NCBI GenBank assembly: GCA_036387415.1
Contig: DASVTU010000039.1
Span: forward strand, 1,240,001 to 1,304,000
Reading direction: 5' to 3'
Source: DASVTU01 sp036387415
GTDB taxonomy: Bacteria > Acidobacteriota > Blastocatellia > Pyrinomonadales > Pyrinomonadaceae
Length of the DNA: 64,000 nucleotides
The notes under the pieces: generated by a model
Told to the model about the DNA's origin: nothing
What the model saw: the letters and a program-made list of their open reading frames with translations, nothing else
The model's database searches: none
Translations under genes and position numbers: made by a program
Shown: positions 60,159-64,000 of the stretch, piece by piece
How positions within the stretch are numbered: the stretch's first letter is position 1
Layout: the number at the start of each line of letters is the position of its first letter

Positions 60159-60517
60159 AAGTGCAGATGCCGCGGGTTACGGGGTTCGGAGTCCGGTGTT
60201 TCGAGTCTCAGGATTGAGATTGGCAACGAGATGTCTGACGCCTTCGATTGCTAATTCAAACTCCGATGCCTTCGATGGCTCACGCAAAATACGCGCACTG
60301 AATTCTACCAAACTTCCGGCCTCTCGAACCTCTATCCTCCGACCTCTTGCCGATGCGGTCAATGTGGTTAGCCACACCTGCCCTGAGCGTGGCAAACACC
60401 GGAGGGTCGAATGGTTGACACGCCGCGCCGCCGTTGGCCTCCGCCTCGCCTGCACATCAAGAGAGGACGACAATCGCCCTGCATCTGTTAACCCTTTACA
60501 TTTCGGAGCGAACGCCG
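60159..60517. other. divergent intergenic region, 360 bases
   Basis: Contains a short GTGTGG palindrome (TGTGGTTAGCCACA near 60362-60375), a loose heptad tract (CCTCTAT-CCTCCGA-CCTCTTG near 60331) and presumably promoters in both directions. No gene. Confidence 0.5.
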
Positions 60518-61294
60518 ATGTTTGACCACGCGAAGACGAAACATTTTATCGGAAGGGCGTCGACCATGCTGGCCGCCTTCCTCGTCGGCTTATCGGCATG
60601 GACGCTGTTTGCTGCTCTCGGCAGTGTCGGCGGCGACGGCTCCGTGCCAGCGTCCGACACGCGGGCGCAAGCGTTTGTTAACCTGCCGTCGATGCCTCCA
60701 CCGACGGCTTCTGCGGCACGACCTCCATTTGAAGAACAGCACACAGACGCAGACGCTCAAGCGGAAGCCGCCCCGCCTCCACAGATTGTGACCATCCCCG
60801 TCTCGACAAACCATTTGCTGGTCGTCTCTGGAAACGTGCTCTACCTGATGAACGCGGGCGGCGTCGTCGAGTGGACGTGGCTGCCGCCGGGAGACCGCAG
60901 CGACTCCGCTTTCTTCACAGACCGTCCAATCGTTCTCGGCGACACCATTGTAGTCGTCGGCATTGACCTAACGCATGTGGCGCTCGATGCCGCGACGGGG
61001 CGTGTGAAGTGGTCGAGCCATGCCTGCGGGCGTGGAGTGTTCACGCAAATCGAAAAGTACAAAGATGACCAGTACATCGTGCGGACTGATATGAGCGCCT
61101 ACCATGAGGGCGACCAATGGGTCGGCGGCATAGATGTGATTAGCGTCTTCAACCGAAACCACGAAATTTTATGGAGCGCAGACTTCCCGCGCTACGCGAC
61201 TCTGAAAGTATGGGAGGGGCGCATCTATGCCATCCAAGACGAGGGGCACGGTGCGATTTTGGAGCAGATACGCCCACCGACAGATAGTCGTTAA
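60518..61294 (+). CDS. exported PQQ-like beta-propeller protein
   Basis: A 258-residue protein. An N-terminal signal (MLAAFLVGLSAWTLFAALG) is followed by a proline and alanine linker, then TNHLLVVSGNVLYLMNAGGV and ALDAATGRVKWSSHACGRGV, where A-x-T-G-x-x-x-W is the PQQ-like blade motif. Only three or four blades are present, fewer than in a full propeller. The ATG has GGAG well spaced before it. It starts a co-directional group with the DUF3142 gene 59 bases on. Confidence 0.75.
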   Translation: MFDHAKTKHFIGRASTMLAAFLVGLSAWTLFAALGSVGGDGSVPASDTRAQAFVNLPSMPPPTASAARPPFEEQHTDADAQAEAAPPPQIVTIPVSTNHLLVVSGNVLYLMNAGGVVEWTWLPPGDRSDSAFFTDRPIVLGDTIVVVGIDLTHVALDAATGRVKWSSHACGRGVFTQIEKYKDDQYIVRTDMSAYHEGDQWVGGIDVISVFNRNHEILWSADFPRYATLKVWEGRIYAIQDEGHGAILEQIRPPTDSR

Positions 61295-61353
61295 AGTGGT
61301 GCGCGTGCCCGTCGGGGCATTGGCTCGTCGGGCATTGCAGCCTTGAGGCTCTC

Positions 61354-63213
61354 ATGTCTATGCGTTGCTTGTCGAAAATTTCCATCGCGTTGGCGTGCAC
61401 GGTCATCGTTGCGTGCGCGACAGTGGCGTGGCGCTTCCACGCACAGACGTCGCCGCGCGTGTGGGCAGCGCGTGAGGTGCCCGTCGCTTTCTGGACTTGG
61501 CGGGCGCAAGCGCCGTCGGATGAGGCGGTGGAACGCGCTGTGCGTGCGACACGGGCGCAAGAGTTGTTCGTGCGCGCCGGACAGATTGATTACGAGAAGG
61601 GGAAACTTCGCCGCATCCGCCCGGTCGAAGGGCGGTTTCCGCGTGCGCTGTCCGTTCATCTGGTTTACAACACGACGCGGACGCTCCTCACGGAGTTCGA
61701 GCGAGTTGGGGAGAGCGCGCTCGCCGCCATCGTGTTGGAGAACTTTTTGAAGGACAGCGCACGCGCTTCCACTGACGGCGCACGCGTCGCCGGACTCCAA
61801 CTCGACTTCGACGTGCCGACACGCCTCCTCGCGCGTTACGGGCGCGTGCTTCGCTTGCTGCGCGTCCAGTTACCGACCGGAACACGGCTTTCCGTCACCG
61901 GTTTGCCGACGTGGATGGAGTCAAACGAACTCCGTGCCATGCTCGACGCCGTTGATTTCTGGATTCCACAATTCTACGGCGCAGAGATTCCCCAACGTCT
62001 CGAACAATCTCTGCCCATCACTTCGCCATCATTCGTCGCCCGTGACGCACGAGGCGCACGCGCGATTCGCAAGCCCTTCTATGCCGGACTGCCCGCCTAC
62101 AGCCACGCCATGCTCTACGGCGCGGACGGCGCGCTCATCGCCCTGCGCGGCGACCTCGACCCCACACGCGTCGCACGCGACCCCAACTTTGAACTAATCG
62201 AACGCCGCCCCTTCGACGCACACGCCTCCGCCACCATCGACAGCCGCGACAACAGAGCCACACGCCAACCCAACAACAACGACGACGGCAAAAGCAGCGA
62301 CGACAAGAGCGACAACGAGAACGACGATGAAGGCGGCAGCATGGAGGGAGTCGCTTTGGCGAGCGAGTGGCGTTACGTTTACCGCGCACGCGGCGAAGGG
62401 GTTGTGGATGGTTTGAGCGTGCGCGCGGGAGATAGTCTGGTTTTCGTCTTGCCGAGCAGCGCGAGTTTGCGTGCGAGCGTGCGAGGGGTACGCGAACACG
62501 CGGGCGAGTCGCTGCTCGGCATCTGCATCTTTCGTCTTCCCGAACGCGACGACCCCGCCACGCTCGCCATGCAACAGATTGCCGCCGCGCTCGCCGCCGA
62601 CACCGACGACGTTCCGGCAAACCACCTGCAACTCCGACAGGCCGACGCTTTCAGCAATGCTGCTTCCGCGCATTCGACGATTGTTTCCGCGTCTCCAACT
62701 CTGACATCCATGCCGCCGACTCTTGAAAATCAAACTCCGTCGAACCATCTCTCCTTGAGCGTCGAGAATCGCGGCACGACGAGCGCCTTGATGGGCGACG
62801 ATGCGATGCAACTGACGCTCGGCGTTGCGGCGGGGAGCGTGCGCGGCATCGTCCGCCTCGACGGTTTCACGTCCGTCGAAACGCTCTGCGGCGACACAAA
62901 CACGCGCGACACCGACGAGCGCGCGACGCTTCGCCCCTGCGGACTGCGACGCGCTAACGCCTTGCGTTTCAAATCTCCAACGTGGAGCGCGGGCGCGCGA
63001 GCCGGGGCCACAATCAGTCTCGAACGCGACGCGCCCAGTGCGTTTCCCGTCGCCCTCCGCATCAAGACCGACGACGGGCGCACCTTCGCACATGCAAAGC
63101 GTGTCCGCGTCGAAACCATCAAGCAGCGTGCAACGGTCGCGGCCTTCAAAGATATGCAGACGCGCGCCACGCGCCAAACCAGCCCTAAAACAATGCGGAC
63201 GATAAACAAATAG
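61354..63213 (+). CDS. exported DUF3142-domain protein
   Basis: A 619-residue protein. Signal peptide residues 1-25. Residues about 40-300: DUF3142 (VPVAFWTWRAQAPSDEAVER, LFVRAGQIDYEKGKLRRIR, GLQLDFDVP, FWIPQFYGAEIP), a TIM-barrel glycosidase-like fold. A low-complexity N/D/S linker (RQPNNNDDGKSSDDKSDNEN) then leads to a second half without known motif, with a beta-sandwich look. It probably acts on a carbohydrate or peptide outside the membrane; this is inference from the fold. Follows the PQQ-like gene directly. Confidence 0.82.
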   Translation: MSMRCLSKISIALACTVIVACATVAWRFHAQTSPRVWAAREVPVAFWTWRAQAPSDEAVERAVRATRAQELFVRAGQIDYEKGKLRRIRPVEGRFPRALSVHLVYNTTRTLLTEFERVGESALAAIVLENFLKDSARASTDGARVAGLQLDFDVPTRLLARYGRVLRLLRVQLPTGTRLSVTGLPTWMESNELRAMLDAVDFWIPQFYGAEIPQRLEQSLPITSPSFVARDARGARAIRKPFYAGLPAYSHAMLYGADGALIALRGDLDPTRVARDPNFELIERRPFDAHASATIDSRDNRATRQPNNNDDGKSSDDKSDNENDDEGGSMEGVALASEWRYVYRARGEGVVDGLSVRAGDSLVFVLPSSASLRASVRGVREHAGESLLGICIFRLPERDDPATLAMQQIAAALAADTDDVPANHLQLRQADAFSNAASAHSTIVSASPTLTSMPPTLENQTPSNHLSLSVENRGTTSALMGDDAMQLTLGVAAGSVRGIVRLDGFTSVETLCGDTNTRDTDERATLRPCGLRRANALRFKSPTWSAGARAGATISLERDAPSAFPVALRIKTDDGRTFAHAKRVRVETIKQRATVAAFKDMQTRATRQTSPKTMRTINK

Positions 63214-63429
63214 CCCCAACGGTAACGAGCCATGTCCAGCAAAAGTTTGCGAACGACAATGCGGAACCTCCGTAGACGAACAAAATTTTCCGGCCTTCTT
63301 CGCCACACGGGTCTTCGCCAGCAGTTTCTTCATCATTATCTTCTGCGAAATCTTCTGCGAGAATTTCTGCATCCCTGCGGAATGCGCGACAGCCTGCGTG
63401 CGATGACGCTTGGAGGACGTGCGCGTCTG

Positions 63430-64000
63430 ATGTTTCTGTTGAGAGTAGTGCTGTGCACGATGCTCGCGGCGTCGGTGGTCATCGGTTGCGGTTGGGTCGG
63501 CACGCGTCATTCCGTGCGTTTCAACGGCTGGCTGACCGAACGCCAAATGGCTCGCCTACCGCCGATGCCGACCAAAGATAGCCAACTGCCGCTCGAACCA
63601 CAGGAAACCTCAGCCGCACGGCGCGACGAAGATGAGACGACGTATGAAATGGCGCAACAACGTTCGGATGAAATCGACGCGCTCTGGGGCAACGCGGAGG
63701 CATCGACCGCGCGAGGCGATTTGAACGCGGCGCGACAGCAGTTGAGCGAGTATCTCGCACGCACAAAGTTTGTGCACGATGAATGGCTCAACCTCAAAGA
63801 CCGTCAGGCGCGACGCAATTCCGCCGCCGACCAACTCGATGCGCTCGCCGCGCTCGACAAAGGCGCGAGCGCAAAGGCTGTCGCTTCATATCTCGCGGCG
63901 CGTCGCGCCTATGATTTGTGGATGAATGACGACACCACCGCCGCCGTAGAAGACAACGCGCAGACAACCGATGCAAGCGCGACGCACGCGAGTGCGAGGG
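63430..64000 (+). CDS. putative lipoprotein, helical (3' end outside window)
   Basis: An open frame continues to the window end. From the ATG at 63430 it starts with a lipoprotein signal (LRVVLCTMLAASVVIGCGWV, cysteine at the lipobox). The following 170 residues are helical and charged (EIDALWGNAEASTARGDLNA). GGAGGACG lies before this ATG. The frame is open back to an ATG at 63232, but that part contains a 12-base tandem and looks non-coding. It is co-directional with the two genes before. Confidence 0.7.
   Translation, partial: MFLLRVVLCTMLAASVVIGCGWVGTRHSVRFNGWLTERQMARLPPMPTKDSQLPLEPQETSAARRDEDETTYEMAQQRSDEIDALWGNAEASTARGDLNAARQQLSEYLARTKFVHDEWLNLKDRQARRNSAADQLDALAALDKGASAKAVASYLAARRAYDLWMNDDTTAAVEDNAQTTDASATHASAR

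Overview
The window is a gene-dense piece of a bacterial chromosome with moderately high GC and strongly GC-biased third codon positions, which produces many long antisense shadow ORFs. It contains about 58 credible protein genes or gene pieces, one tRNA (Ser, GCT) and no rRNA, CRISPR array or insertion sequence. Gene content suggests an Acidobacteriota member, perhaps Blastocatellia: a propeller-type hybrid sensor kinase with its own NarL-like regulator, DUF4142 and PA2169 stress proteins, an SSS/DUF3311 transporter pair, a caspase next to a CHAT protein, and an ars cluster of environmental type. This assignment is inference; no marker rRNA is present.

Layout. 1-4725: GNAT tail, TauE-type permease, then MoxR ATPase and DUF58 protein facing a SpoIIM-like membrane protein. 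4841-15635: amino-acid permease, exonuclease-polymerase form of DNA polymerase I, MFS transporter, QueF, DUF4142 and PA2169 proteins, rhomboid protease, dicarboxylate symporter and NAD kinase. 16056-22424: a secreted cysteine-rich small protein, a zinc-ribbon membrane protein, a cysteine-cluster protein, TlyA, a TM/low-complexity protein and Dxs. 22811-26714: a Spy-like periplasmic protein, then a decayed arsenic-resistance island (arsC and aquaporin pseudogenes, intact ArsI-like lyase, ArsN-like acetyltransferase, ArsR). 26807-37890: metallophosphoesterase, tRNA-Ser, GltX, several small secreted proteins, HutI, an esterase and a UvrD helicase. 38250-43117: CARDB protein, caspase-family protease and a lipase/M17N-like/CHAT fusion. 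43266-55925: YbaB, RecR, SSS and DUF3311 transport pair, DUF4097 protein, PsuG, AI-2E family protein, alpha/beta hydrolase and a ferredoxin-domain protein. 55946-64000: sensor kinase with response regulator, then a co-directional set of PQQ-like, DUF3142 and partial lipoprotein genes.

The most striking non-coding feature is a set of more than twenty intergenic palindromes. Each arm is built from imperfect tandem 7-mers (sometimes 8- or 9-mers). Several are nested in one another, some share homologous loops, and many run into the 3' ends of genes, supplying the last codons and the stop. A second notable signal is an orphan minus-strand transcription unit near 32300-32575 with a near-consensus promoter, an extended Shine-Dalgarno and a 12-codon reading frame.

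Functional links: ArsI, ArsN and ArsR share a divergent control region with a perfect 16-bp palindrome lying over the predicted arsI start. The caspase and lipase-CHAT genes form a plausible proteolytic or cell-suicide pair. The kinase and regulator are adjacent and co-directional. YbaB-RecR is the classical pair. NadK, TlyA and Dxs lie near each other on one strand, as often seen in a looser form in other bacteria.
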